Origin: Massilibacillus massiliensis
GTDB taxonomy: Bacteria > Bacillota > Negativicutes > FLKF01
NCBI RefSeq assembly: GCF_900086705.1
Contig: NZ_LT575483.1
Span: 2,857,516-2,921,515 of the forward strand
Length of the DNA stretch: 64,000 nt
Direction of reading: 5' to 3'
A program made the translations under genes and the position numbers. Below are positions 6,303-14,134 of this stretch, piece by piece (within the stretch, counting starts at the first letter, position 1; every line of letters begins with the position of its first letter). Below the pieces are notes generated by a model, which searched no databases, was not told where the DNA came from, and saw only the letters and a list, made by a program, of their open reading frames with translations.

Positions 6303-8207
6303 ATGGGTTTGTTACGTGTGAGCGGATTGAGTAAAGCATTTGGTATAGAGGAATTATTTCATGATGTTAGTTTTGATGTTTCGGGTGGGGACAAGGTTGG
6401 TTTTATTGGTGCGAATGGAACGGGAAAAAGTACGTTAATGCGCTGTTTGATGGGGCTGGAGGAAGTAGATAAAGGTCAGATTCATTTGTCTGAAACCGAT
6501 ACGATCGGGTATGTAGAGCAAGAAGCAAGTTTGGGAGATTGGACACTGCGTGAGGAGCTTAGCCGGGCGTTTGCTGATGTATTGAATTGGCAAGATGAGA
6601 TGAAAGTTTTAGAAGAAAAAATTGCTGCGGAGAAAGATAAGACTGTGGTAGAAGCGCTGATGAAAATGTATGCTGCAGTTGTGGATAAATTTGAACGTGC
6701 GGGTGGTTATGATTATGAAAGTACAATAAGGAAGGTAGCCTTTGGATTAGGTTTTCATGAGGCAGATTTTGATCAACCGGTTCGTCATTTTTCTGGTGGA
6801 CAACAGACGCGGATTTGCTTGGCAAAAGCATTAATTCGTCAACCGGATTTTCTGTTTTTAGACGAGCCTACAAATCATTTGGATATTGAAATGGTGGAAT
6901 GGCTGGAAGAGTTTTTGATTGGGTATTCAGGTGGCGTATTGATTATTTCACATGACCGCTTTTTTCTGGATCGTGTTGCAAATCAAGTGATTGAACTGGA
7001 GAATAAAACGGTTACCGTTTATAGCGGCAATTATAGTCGGTTTACCAAAGTCAAAGCACAGCGTCTTGCTGCACTTGAGAGTGCATATGAAAAACAGCAG
7101 GTGCATATTCAGAAAACCGAAGAATATATTCGTCGCTATAAGGCGGGAATCAAGTCAAAACAGGCACGCGGACGGGAGAAACAGCTGAACCGGTTAGAAC
7201 GGGTTGTTTTACCGCCCAATAGTGTCGGCTTTAATTTCTTTTCGTTTAATCCTCCCAGTGAATGTGCACAGCGTGTTGCTGAATTAGAAGAAGTCGCGGT
7301 TTCTTATGGCAGTCATGAAATTTTTCGGGATCTATCTCTGTTGGTTAGAAATGGGGATGGTGTTGCACTTGTTGGACCAAATGGTGCGGGGAAAACGACT
7401 TTGCTGAAATTATTGGTCGGTGAACTTGAAGGCAGCAGTGGAAAAATAAAGCTCGGCAGTCGAGTGAAGTTGGGGTATTTTTCTCAACAGCATGAAGGGC
7501 TGAATCTTGGAAATCGTTTATTGGACGAGTTGATGTATGCATATGATCTTACCGAGGAACGAGCACGGCATTATTTAGGTGCATTTTTGTTTCAAGGGGA
7601 TGAGGTTTATAAAATTATTGGAGAGTTGAGTGGGGGCGAGAAATCACGGCTCGCTTTTCTGAAGCTCATGCTTACAGGGGCAAATTTTTTGGTTTTAGAT
7701 GAACCAACCAATCATTTGGATATTCCGGCGAAAGAGGCTGTAGAGGAAGCTTTAATGGCTTTTCCGGGAACGTTTATCACAGTCTCGCATGATCGTTATT
7801 TTCTTGATAAAGTAACAAATTGTACATATGAGCTGGCAAATGGTAAATTAACAGAGTATAACGGCAGTTATAGTTATTATCATGCAAAGAAACTCGAGTT
7901 GAAAAAAGAAGCTGCAGAAGTTGAAAAGGAACAGGGAAAAAATGCAGTAGAAAAATCGCAGCCACAAAGAAAAATAAAGTCGCGAGAAGTAAAGCCGCAA
8001 GATCGTGCAAAACTTGCGCAAAAATATGAAGGCGAAATTGCGATGCTGGAATTAGAATTAAAAGGCATAGAGTTTCAATTGAATGATCCCGCAAGTCATG
8101 CGGATGCTATGCAAAGTCAGACGTTGGCAAGTGATTATGATCGAGTTTCAAAAGAACTTGCTGAAAAATATGATCTTTGGGCGCACTATAGTGAAGATAT
8201 TGAATAA
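6303..8207 (+). CDS. ABC-F family ATPase
   Basis: 634 residues, with two ABC ATPase domains in one chain and no membrane segments, as in the ABC-F translation factors (EttA/Uup/YdiF/YfmR group). Domain 1 has Walker A GANGTGKST at 36-44, signature FSGGQQTR and Walker B LFLDEPTNHLD. Domain 2 has GPNGAGKTT, LSGGEKSR and LVLDEPTNHLD. A charged linker between the domains carries the ABC_tran_Xtn region, and a Lys/Glu-rich C-terminal coiled coil follows. Length and layout fit the YdiF type. The start follows GAGGTGG. It is monocistronic, ending at the terminator at 8231-8276. Confidence 0.93.
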   Translation: MGLLRVSGLSKAFGIEELFHDVSFDVSGGDKVGFIGANGTGKSTLMRCLMGLEEVDKGQIHLSETDTIGYVEQEASLGDWTLREELSRAFADVLNWQDEMKVLEEKIAAEKDKTVVEALMKMYAAVVDKFERAGGYDYESTIRKVAFGLGFHEADFDQPVRHFSGGQQTRICLAKALIRQPDFLFLDEPTNHLDIEMVEWLEEFLIGYSGGVLIISHDRFFLDRVANQVIELENKTVTVYSGNYSRFTKVKAQRLAALESAYEKQQVHIQKTEEYIRRYKAGIKSKQARGREKQLNRLERVVLPPNSVGFNFFSFNPPSECAQRVAELEEVAVSYGSHEIFRDLSLLVRNGDGVALVGPNGAGKTTLLKLLVGELEGSSGKIKLGSRVKLGYFSQQHEGLNLGNRLLDELMYAYDLTEERARHYLGAFLFQGDEVYKIIGELSGGEKSRLAFLKLMLTGANFLVLDEPTNHLDIPAKEAVEEALMAFPGTFITVSHDRYFLDKVTNCTYELANGKLTEYNGSYSYYHAKKLELKKEAAEVEKEQGKNAVEKSQPQRKIKSREVKPQDRAKLAQKYEGEIAMLELELKGIEFQLNDPASHADAMQSQTLASDYDRVSKELAEKYDLWAHYSEDIE

Positions 8208-8230
8208 GTCTAAAAGAATAGATGAAACAA

Positions 8231-8276
8231 AAGCCGACTGGCGCACTGAGTTGCGCCGAGTCGGTTTTTGTTTTTT
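8231..8276 (+). terminator. intrinsic terminator after ABC-F gene
   Basis: Stem CCGACTGGCGCA / TTGCGCCGAGTCGG (one mismatch) followed by TTTTTGTTTTTT. Confidence 0.9.
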
Positions 8277-8330
8277 AAAAGGGCGGACTTTATAGTATAG
8301 CTAAGCGCTAATACGATAGAGAAGCCGGTT

Positions 8331-8348
8331 TCTCACCAAAAGGTGAGA
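8331..8348 (+). promoter_or_regulatory. hairpin sequestering the RBS of the sigma-factor gene
   Basis: A perfect 7-bp stem TCTCACC / GGTGAGA with an AAAA loop. The right arm is the Shine-Dalgarno (AGGTGAG) of the gene starting at 8353. The leader would therefore hide its own ribosome-binding site. Confidence 0.6.
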
Positions 8349-8352
8349 GTAA

Positions 8353-8916
8353 ATGAATATAGAAGATATGGTGGTACTTGCTCAGCAGGGCGATGCGGAG
8401 ATTTTTTCGGATCTTTGTAAAAGATTTACAGGGCTTGTGAAGAAATCTGCGTCTCAAGCACATCTTAGACTGATTTATGAAGAAGCTGTTTCAGTAGGAT
8501 ATTTAGCACTTATTGAGGCGATTCAAAGTTTTAATCGCGATTTAAAGATAAGTTTTGCCGGATATGCACAGAGTAAAATAAAATTTGCAATGTGGAATTT
8601 GTTTAAGCGGGAGAGAAATCGCTGGCAGCATGAAGCCGCATTAGAGGCAGAGCAGGGGGAGGCCTATTCTTTGTTAGATAATCTGATGAGTGATATCGAT
8701 ATTGCAAAAGAAGTTGAGCTAAAATGTCTGGGAGAAGATTTGCTGCACGAAATGGAGCGGCTGCCTGCAAAGCAGAGACAAGCAATTTTGCTTACGCTTG
8801 TCTCTGGGATGAGTTTAACGGAAACGGCGAAACTTTTGGGGGTAACACCACAGGCGGTTTATAATTTAAAAAATCGTGGAATTGAGAAGGTACAGCGATT
8901 TATGTATAGATCGTGA
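8353..8916 (+). CDS. sigma-70 family RNA polymerase sigma factor
   Basis: 187 residues. Region 2-like N-terminal half (DLCKRFTGLVKKSA, then GYLALIEAIQSFNRDLKISFAGYAQ) with the core-binding and -10-recognition pattern. C-terminal region 4 has a helix-turn-helix: RLPAKQRQAILLTLVSGMSL, then ETAKLLGVTPQAVYNLKNRG. It is a small alternative sigma factor of the SigH/ComX-like or ECF-like size class. No anti-sigma gene is adjacent. The RBS AGGTGAG lies inside a perfect hairpin, so translational control is likely. The regulon is unknown; nearby comK-like, comF and recD2 genes make a competence or stress role a possibility only. Confidence 0.85.
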   Translation: MNIEDMVVLAQQGDAEIFSDLCKRFTGLVKKSASQAHLRLIYEEAVSVGYLALIEAIQSFNRDLKISFAGYAQSKIKFAMWNLFKRERNRWQHEAALEAEQGEAYSLLDNLMSDIDIAKEVELKCLGEDLLHEMERLPAKQRQAILLTLVSGMSLTETAKLLGVTPQAVYNLKNRGIEKVQRFMYRS

Positions 8917-8921
8917 ATACA

Positions 8922-8950
8922 TTTACAAGATGTATAAAATCGGATATAAT
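8922..8950 (+). promoter_or_regulatory. promoter of antisense RNA, module copy 1
   Basis: TTTACA and TATAAT with exactly 17 bp between, followed by the block ACATATACTAAATAAAC. The same promoter, spacing and downstream block recur at 59981-60009. It faces the small ORF on the opposite strand. Confidence 0.75.
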
Positions 8951-8956
8951 AAACAT

Positions 8957-9160
8957 ATACTAAATAAACTAGAAACGTCCTGAGGAGAACAGGACGTTTC
9001 GGTTGAATGCATTAGGTGAACAACACTTTTAGGATAAGAGCTATCAGTGCTATTACCCTTACTAGTATCGCATCACCGATTGAACACGAAATGCGTAACT
9101 TCAAGGGGATCACCTCCTGTATTCAGTTTAAGGGCGTAGTGGGGACTACGCCCTTATTTG
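8957..9160 (+). ncRNA. predicted antitoxin-like antisense RNA, copy 1
   Basis: Predicted to run from the promoter at 8922-8950 to the terminator hairpin AAGGGCGTAGT / ACTACGCCCTT at 9130-9155 followed by ATTTGTATT, giving roughly 200 nt. It starts with a strong hairpin GAAACGTCCTG / CAGGACGTTTC at 8972-9000. It is fully antisense to the small minus-strand gene at 9012-9104. Ends are inferred, not mapped. Confidence 0.6.
9012..9104 (-). CDS. small hydrophobic peptide, type I toxin-like, copy 1
   Basis: A 30-residue ORF too short for standard gene calling. It starts at TTG (MKLRISCSIG...) 6 nt after a near-perfect RBS AGGAGGTG (9111-9118). The C-terminal half is a hydrophobic helix (ALIALILKVLF). 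Upstream on the minus strand is TATAAT (9162-9167), then a hairpin at the predicted mRNA 5' end (9130-9155), then AAACTGAATA and the RBS. The minus transcript would end at the hairpin 8972-9000 followed by T-rich DNA. This layout is the same as at 60077-60163. Small hydrophobic peptides with a convergent antisense RNA are the type I toxin pattern. Toxicity is inferred. Confidence 0.55.
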   Translation of the reverse strand: MKLRISCSIGDAILVRVIALIALILKVLFT

Positions 9161-9293
9161 TATTATAACGCAATATTTCCATTTTTAGGACAGCTTTTTT
9201 ATAGTTAAGAAATGTAAGTTGTAGCAGGACTTTTTGTGGAAAAATGGAATATAGATTTTTAAGAAGTAGAACATGAGTGCGGAGGATTGGTTT

Positions 9294-11465
9294 GTGGAAG
9301 CAGAGTGGGAAAAGCTAGAAGGCATCGTTGAGTCCATTGTTTTTGAAAATAGCGAAGGCAGTTTCACCGTATTTAGGCTTAGACCGGGGAAAGATAGAGC
9401 CTTGGTTAGTGTAACGGCGAATGCGCCGGCTCCTTTGGTTGGTGAACAGCTGGAACTGGAAGGCGCATGGATGCAGCATGCAAAGTTTGGCGAGCAATTC
9501 AAAGTCCAGTTTATGAAGCATGTTGCGCCTACAAGCTTGAGCGGAATTGAACGATTTTTGGCCTCAGGGGTGATTAAGGGTGTTGGACCGTCCATGGCAA
9601 AACGGTTAGTGGATAAGTTCGGCTTGGATACATTGGCGGTTATTGAAAGCAGCCCTAAACGGTTGCAGGAAATCAGCGGTATTGGGAAGAAAAAGGCCGC
9701 GGATATTCACGAAGCATACAGTGCGCAGGCGGAGCTTCGTGAAGTTATGCTGTTTTTGGAAACGCATGGAGTTTCTAGTGCTTACGCAGCAAAAATTTTT
9801 GCGAAGTACAGCTCTTTCTCAGTTGACGTGATGCAGACAGATCCTTATCGTTTAGCACGTGAAATTGATGGCATCGGGTTTCGGACTGCGGATCAGATTG
9901 CTGGATCCCTTGGGCTTGAAAAATTTTCAGCAGATCGTGTACATGCCGGACTTGATTTCGCACTTTTACAAATTGCCAATGCCGGTCATTGTTGCGTCCC
10001 GGAGCAAACTTTGATTATGCAGACAGCGAAGCTTATTGGTGTGAATTCGCAAGTGATTGCTGAAATATTGAAAGATTTATTGGCAAGGGAACAGTTTTGT
10101 ACCGAGGATATTGCAGGAATGACATTGATTTACCCGCGTCATTTGTATTGTGCAGAGAAAAATGTTGCAAAGAAATTATTGTATTTAAAAGATAAAGCAC
10201 GGCAGATTGCCAGTGAGGATGCAATGGAGCAGGTGCAGGAATGGGAAGAAACCAATGCGATCCGCCTTGCAGAAAAACAACGGCAGGCGGTGGCTGCTTC
10301 GTTAGAGCATGGCGTATTGGTTTTAACCGGCGGACCGGGGACAGGAAAAACTACAGTGGTGAAGGGGATCATTGCTGTGTTAGAGCAGCAGGGCCTGCAA
10401 ATTTTGCTTGGTGCACCGACCGGACGCGCAGCGAAACGATTGAGTGAAGCTACAAGCAGAAAGGCTGCGACCGTGCATCGTTTATTGGAGTCTACAGGCG
10501 GAGAGGGCGGATTACAGGTCTTTGCCCGTGATGGTGATGAACCCTTAGAGGCTGATGTCGTAATTCTTGATGAAGTTTCCATGATGGATATTGTTTTGAT
10601 GCATCACTTCCTAGAGGCAATTGCCAAAGGGTGTCGCGTTATTTTGGTAGGTGACGTGGATCAATTGCCGGCTGTAGGCCCGGGGTCAGTTTTAAAAGAT
10701 ATATTGCGTTCGGGAACGATTCCCGTTGTGCGGCTTACTGAGGTTTTCCGGCAGGCAGGCGAAAGTATGATTGTTATGAATGCGCATGCAATTCATCGGG
10801 GATTGTTGCCGGATTACAAAACGAGTGAAGATTTTCAATTTCGCGAAATTCAGGCAAGCGGAGAGGTTGCAGAAGCAATTGTATTTCTGTGCAAGCGTGA
10901 GCTAAAAGAATTAGGCTTCGATACGCAGCGAGATGTACAGGTTTTGTCACCGATGCATCGTTTAGATTGCGGTGTGGAGAATCTGAATAGATTATTGCAG
11001 GATGCTTTAAATCCTGCTGAAATAGATAAGCTGGCGATTGCGGGCGCTGGGCAAACATTTCGGCTTGGTGATAAGGTCATGCAAATTCGGAATAACTATA
11101 CGAAAAATGTTTTTAATGGTGATATTGGTTTTATTGTGGATATTGATGGAGAGAAGACGAAAGTTGCTTATCCGGATAATGAGGCTACGTATGAAAAAAA
11201 TGAGCTTGTTGAACTTCGGTTAGCTTATGCGATGAGTGTGCATAAAAGTCAAGGCAGTGAATATCCAATTGTGATTATGCCGTTGATTTCTGGGCATCAT
11301 ATCATGCTCCAGCGCAATTTATTGTATACTGCAGTCACCAGAGCGAAAGCACGTGTGATTTTACTTGGGACAAAAGCAGCACTTAATACTGCCATTATGA
11401 ATGATCGTACACAGAAACGTTATTCATTGCTCGCAGAACGATTGCGGCAGGAAGTAGGCAGCTAA
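9294..11465 (+). CDS. recD2: RecD2-type ATP-dependent DNA helicase
   Basis: About 723 residues of SF1B 5'-3' helicase. The GTG at 9294 is preferred because GGAGG lies 8 nt before it; an ATG at 9273 lacks an RBS. The N-terminal OB-like part and helix-hairpin-helix repeats (GIERFLASGVIKGVG, EISGIGKKKA) define RecD2 rather than RecBCD RecD. The motor has Walker A GGPGTGKTT, Walker B DEVSMMD, GDVDQLPAVGPG, and the late motif YAMSVHKSQGSEYPIV. It acts in DNA repair and mismatch-linked processing. It is followed 3 nt later by comF, so the two are probably cotranscribed. Confidence 0.93.
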   Translation: MEAEWEKLEGIVESIVFENSEGSFTVFRLRPGKDRALVSVTANAPAPLVGEQLELEGAWMQHAKFGEQFKVQFMKHVAPTSLSGIERFLASGVIKGVGPSMAKRLVDKFGLDTLAVIESSPKRLQEISGIGKKKAADIHEAYSAQAELREVMLFLETHGVSSAYAAKIFAKYSSFSVDVMQTDPYRLAREIDGIGFRTADQIAGSLGLEKFSADRVHAGLDFALLQIANAGHCCVPEQTLIMQTAKLIGVNSQVIAEILKDLLAREQFCTEDIAGMTLIYPRHLYCAEKNVAKKLLYLKDKARQIASEDAMEQVQEWEETNAIRLAEKQRQAVAASLEHGVLVLTGGPGTGKTTVVKGIIAVLEQQGLQILLGAPTGRAAKRLSEATSRKAATVHRLLESTGGEGGLQVFARDGDEPLEADVVILDEVSMMDIVLMHHFLEAIAKGCRVILVGDVDQLPAVGPGSVLKDILRSGTIPVVRLTEVFRQAGESMIVMNAHAIHRGLLPDYKTSEDFQFREIQASGEVAEAIVFLCKRELKELGFDTQRDVQVLSPMHRLDCGVENLNRLLQDALNPAEIDKLAIAGAGQTFRLGDKVMQIRNNYTKNVFNGDIGFIVDIDGEKTKVAYPDNEATYEKNELVELRLAYAMSVHKSQGSEYPIVIMPLISGHHIMLQRNLLYTAVTRAKARVILLGTKAALNTAIMNDRTQKRYSLLAERLRQEVGS

Positions 11466-11468
11466 GAA

Positions 11469-12128
11469 ATGCTAAAACGACTTTATCAAGCGGTCTTAGA
11501 TACGCTTTTTCCTCCTAAATGCCCGATTTGTCATGCCTATCTGGATGTACATGACCAACCATGGTGTACGAGCTGCTTAAGCCAAGTTACAGCAAAACAT
11601 TATGTTGCTTTAGATGTAAAAATAGTAAGAGATTTGGAATCTTGTTTGGTGCTTTGTCATTATCGACAGGGAATCAAGCAAATGATCCATGGAATAAAGT
11701 ATGGTAAAAAGCTGTATCTGATCAAACCGTTGATTTGGCTTTTACAAAATGCGTCTCTGCTGACTGCTATACCAGAGATAGATTTTGTTGTACCTGTTCC
11801 ATTGCACAAAGAACGGTTTAAAGAACGCGGTTTTAATCAAACGGAAAAAATTTTTAGACCTTGGGCGATCGGAGCGGGTTTGGTATGGCAAGAGATACTG
11901 CAAAGAAAAAAATCTACGCTGAATCAATATAAGTTGACGATTGCAGAGCGAAAGAAAAATGTGGAAGACGCGTTTACGCTCATCGCTACATGTGAAATTC
12001 AAGGCAAAACGATTTTACTCGTCGATGATATTTTTACGACGGGGGCGACAATGCATGCATGTGCAAAAGTTTTAAAGCATGCCGGAGCAAAGCGGGTAAT
12101 TGGGCTCACTATTGCGAGTGATGCTTAA
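11469..12128 (+). CDS. comF: ComF family protein (double zinc ribbon / phosphoribosyltransferase)
   Basis: 219 residues. The N-terminal zinc ribbon has CPICHAYL and CTSC. The C-terminal PRTase-like domain has VPVPLHKERFKERGFNQ and the PRPP-loop motif ILLVDDIFTTGATM. ComF proteins assist natural transformation and ssDNA handling, though the family is also widespread in non-competent bacteria. It begins 3 nt after the recD2 stop, so translation may be coupled. Length is normal for the family. Confidence 0.9.
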   Translation: MLKRLYQAVLDTLFPPKCPICHAYLDVHDQPWCTSCLSQVTAKHYVALDVKIVRDLESCLVLCHYRQGIKQMIHGIKYGKKLYLIKPLIWLLQNASLLTAIPEIDFVVPVPLHKERFKERGFNQTEKIFRPWAIGAGLVWQEILQRKKSTLNQYKLTIAERKKNVEDAFTLIATCEIQGKTILLVDDIFTTGATMHACAKVLKHAGAKRVIGLTIASDA

Positions 12129-12227
12129 GAAATTGGAAATGATTAAAAATTTTCTTTGAAATTTTTGTTTGTGCAATTATAATAGAGGTAATGAGACATG
12201 TTGGTGTGTGGAGAGGGAGTGGCAAAG

Positions 12228-12629
12228 ATGAATTTGGGAAATTGTCCGGAATGCGGAAAATTATATGTGAAAACAGCGGTAGGCATGTGTTTGGATTGTT
12301 ATAAGCTAGAAGAAGAAAATGAAAAGATCGTGGCGGAGTATGTACGTGACCATCCTAGATCTTCTGTTGAAGCAATACATAAGGCGACTGGCGTAAAAGA
12401 AAAAACCATTTTTCGTATGATCAAGAATGGCCGATTTATGGATATATCCGAAATTTCGTACCCTTGTGAAAGCTGTGGAAGCCCGATTTATGAAGGTCGT
12501 TTATGCGATAAGTGTAATGCGAATTTTTTGAATCAAGTAAAAGAATCAGAATCTGCACGTTTCACAAAAGCAAAAGAAGAGGAAGAACGTCGTCGTGGTG
12601 GTATGTATACAAAAAATATGGTGAGATAG
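12228..12629 (+). CDS. flagellar operon zinc-ribbon protein (TIGR03826/YvyF-like)
   Basis: 133 residues from ATG 12228, preceded by GGAGAGGGAG; the ATG at 12198 has no RBS. N-terminal zinc ribbon CPECGKLY...CLDC, a winged-helix-like centre (AIHKATGVKEKTIFRMIKNG), then a second ribbon CESCG...CDKC. This is the regulator-like protein found between comF and flgM in Firmicutes flagellar operons. Its function is not established; YvyF in Bacillus has been linked to FlgM control. A terminator at 12735-12766 separates it from flgM here. Confidence 0.8.
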   Translation: MNLGNCPECGKLYVKTAVGMCLDCYKLEEENEKIVAEYVRDHPRSSVEAIHKATGVKEKTIFRMIKNGRFMDISEISYPCESCGSPIYEGRLCDKCNANFLNQVKESESARFTKAKEEEERRRGGMYTKNMVR

Positions 12630-12734
12630 GACCGCGACTTAGTAAAAATCATGTTTTGCAGCTGAAAAAGGCGTATAATAAAGATAATAAAAGAATAAAG
12701 AAGTATTTACGAGCATTTGAAGTAAATTTAATGA

Positions 12735-12766
12735 AAAGCGAGGATTAATATCCTTGCTTTTTTTTT
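12735..12766 (+). terminator. intrinsic terminator upstream of flgM
   Basis: Stem AAAGCGAGGAT / ATCCTTGCTTT with a TAAT loop and a run of T. It implies that flgM and the genes after it have their own promoter or depend on read-through. Confidence 0.85.
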
Positions 12767-12814
12767 CGATACTATATAAAGAATAAGAAAATGCCAAGAG
12801 GCGGGTGTAAGATC

Positions 12815-13096
12815 ATGATTATTAAGAATAATGTGCAAAGTATTTTAACGGCGTATGGTGATAATAAAACTGTTAAAAACATGCAAACTGAAAATAAAAC
12901 AGCAGGTACAGCAAAATTAGACGAGGTTGTTTTGTCTTCACAAGCACAGGAATTCAGCCAAGTTTTACAAAAGGCACAGAGCATGTCTGATGTTAGGGCT
13001 GATAGAGTGAATCAAGTATCTATGCAAATTGATGCGGGTACTTATGCTGTAAATGCAGCGGCGATTGCAGAGAAAATGTTGAATATCAGATATTAG
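12815..13096 (+). CDS. flgM: anti-sigma-28 factor FlgM
   Basis: 93 residues from ATG 12815 (RBS GAGGCGGGTG); the ATG at 12791 is upstream of the RBS. It has the FlgM layout: a flexible N terminus, then a conserved C-terminal helix region KLDEVVLSSQAQEFSQ...VSMQIDAGTYAVNAAAIAEKML. It holds the flagellar sigma factor inactive until the hook is finished. It starts the late flagellar gene run. Confidence 0.9.
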   Translation: MIIKNNVQSILTAYGDNKTVKNMQTENKTAGTAKLDEVVLSSQAQEFSQVLQKAQSMSDVRADRVNQVSMQIDAGTYAVNAAAIAEKMLNIRY

Positions 13097-13124
13097 TAAC
13101 TTAGATGGAAGGGAATTTTAATCC

Positions 13125-13607
13125 ATGTGGAAAGAACTGATTTCCGTTTTAATGAAGATTTTGGATGTATATAAACAGCTATTGATTTTAAGTAATGAAA
13201 AACGTATGGTCATTGTAAAAGTACAGATGAAAGAACTCGAAAAGATTGTGGGACAAGAACAGGGCATGATTGCGGCAATCGGTAAATTGGAGCAACAGCG
13301 TGAAGCTGCGCTTACAGCATTATTAGCCGAAGAAAATATTTCCGCACCAAATCAGCATTTGCTCGATTTGGTCATGTTTTGCGATGAAAAAACAGGCAAT
13401 AAGATCACAGAACTTCATCAACAGTTCAAAGAAACGTTAGGGGCACTTGACGAAAATAACAAGATGAATAATCATTTGCTGACGCAAGCATTATCTGTGG
13501 TGAATTATAATTTGAATCTATTGTCAGAGACGAGTGTCGGTCCGACTTATGCGCAGCAGGGAAGAGAACAAGTTTCTAGTGTAAAACGGTTTGACTATAA
13601 GGCGTAA
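13125..13607 (+). CDS. flgN: FlgN-like flagellar export chaperone, paralog 1
   Basis: 160 residues, almost entirely alpha-helical and predicted coiled-coil. It ends with the FlgN-type segment VVNYNLNLLSETSVGPTYA. FlgN chaperones deliver FlgK and FlgL, which are encoded just downstream, to the flagellar export gate. A second, divergent FlgN-like gene follows after 18 bp; the two share the closing pattern NxNL(L/I)(S/T)xTS(V/A)GxTYA but little else. Confidence 0.82.
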   Translation: MWKELISVLMKILDVYKQLLILSNEKRMVIVKVQMKELEKIVGQEQGMIAAIGKLEQQREAALTALLAEENISAPNQHLLDLVMFCDEKTGNKITELHQQFKETLGALDENNKMNNHLLTQALSVVNYNLNLLSETSVGPTYAQQGREQVSSVKRFDYKA

Positions 13608-13625
13608 TGAAAGGAAGCATATTGA

Positions 13626-14114
13626 ATGAAACAATTAACGGTGATTTTAAAAATGCAAAGTACGCTTTATGGACAATTGCTTCAATTAAGCAAACAGCAA
13701 ACAGAAAAATTGGTTGCAAATGATGCGATAGAGGTACAAAAAGCTGCAAAAGAGATAGAAAAAATTATGCAGCAGTTATCTAAGCTGGAGATACAGCGTC
13801 AAGAGAGTATAACTGCATGCAGAGCGGCTTATAAAATGAGTGAGAATCTTACCCTTAGACAGCTGATTGAAAAGATTCCAAATCATACCGAAGATAAAGA
13901 AAATGCGGTACATCTTGTAATTGATTTAGAAGAAAAGACAGCAGAACTGAAGGAATATATCAATCAAAATAAGATTTTACTCGAAAAGGCGATGCAGTTT
14001 ATTGATTTTAATGTGAATCTGATAACGAGTACGTCGGCTGGAACAACATATGCAGCGAAAGGGCAGGAAGGTACTGCCGTGAGTAAAAGAAAAATGTTTG
14101 ACCAATCAATATGA
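13626..14114 (+). CDS. FlgN-like flagellar export chaperone, paralog 2
   Basis: 162 residues, helical, with heptad-like patterns and the C-terminal FDFNVNLITSTSAGTTYA-type segment (it reads FIDFNVNLITSTSAGTTYA). It lies between the first flgN and flgK, 20 bp before flgK, with its own RBS (AAAGGAAGC). Tandem duplication followed by divergence is the simplest reading. One copy may serve FlgK and the other FlgL, but nothing in the sequence shows which. Confidence 0.78.
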   Translation: MKQLTVILKMQSTLYGQLLQLSKQQTEKLVANDAIEVQKAAKEIEKIMQQLSKLEIQRQESITACRAAYKMSENLTLRQLIEKIPNHTEDKENAVHLVIDLEEKTAELKEYINQNKILLEKAMQFIDFNVNLITSTSAGTTYAAKGQEGTAVSKRKMFDQSI

Positions 14115-14134
14115 AGAAATGAGAGTGATGATAT

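Noticed and set aside
9185-9595. Minus-strand 136-codon frame over the recD2 start
   Set aside because: Mostly antisense to a strongly conserved helicase N terminus, and without RBS or recognisable motifs.
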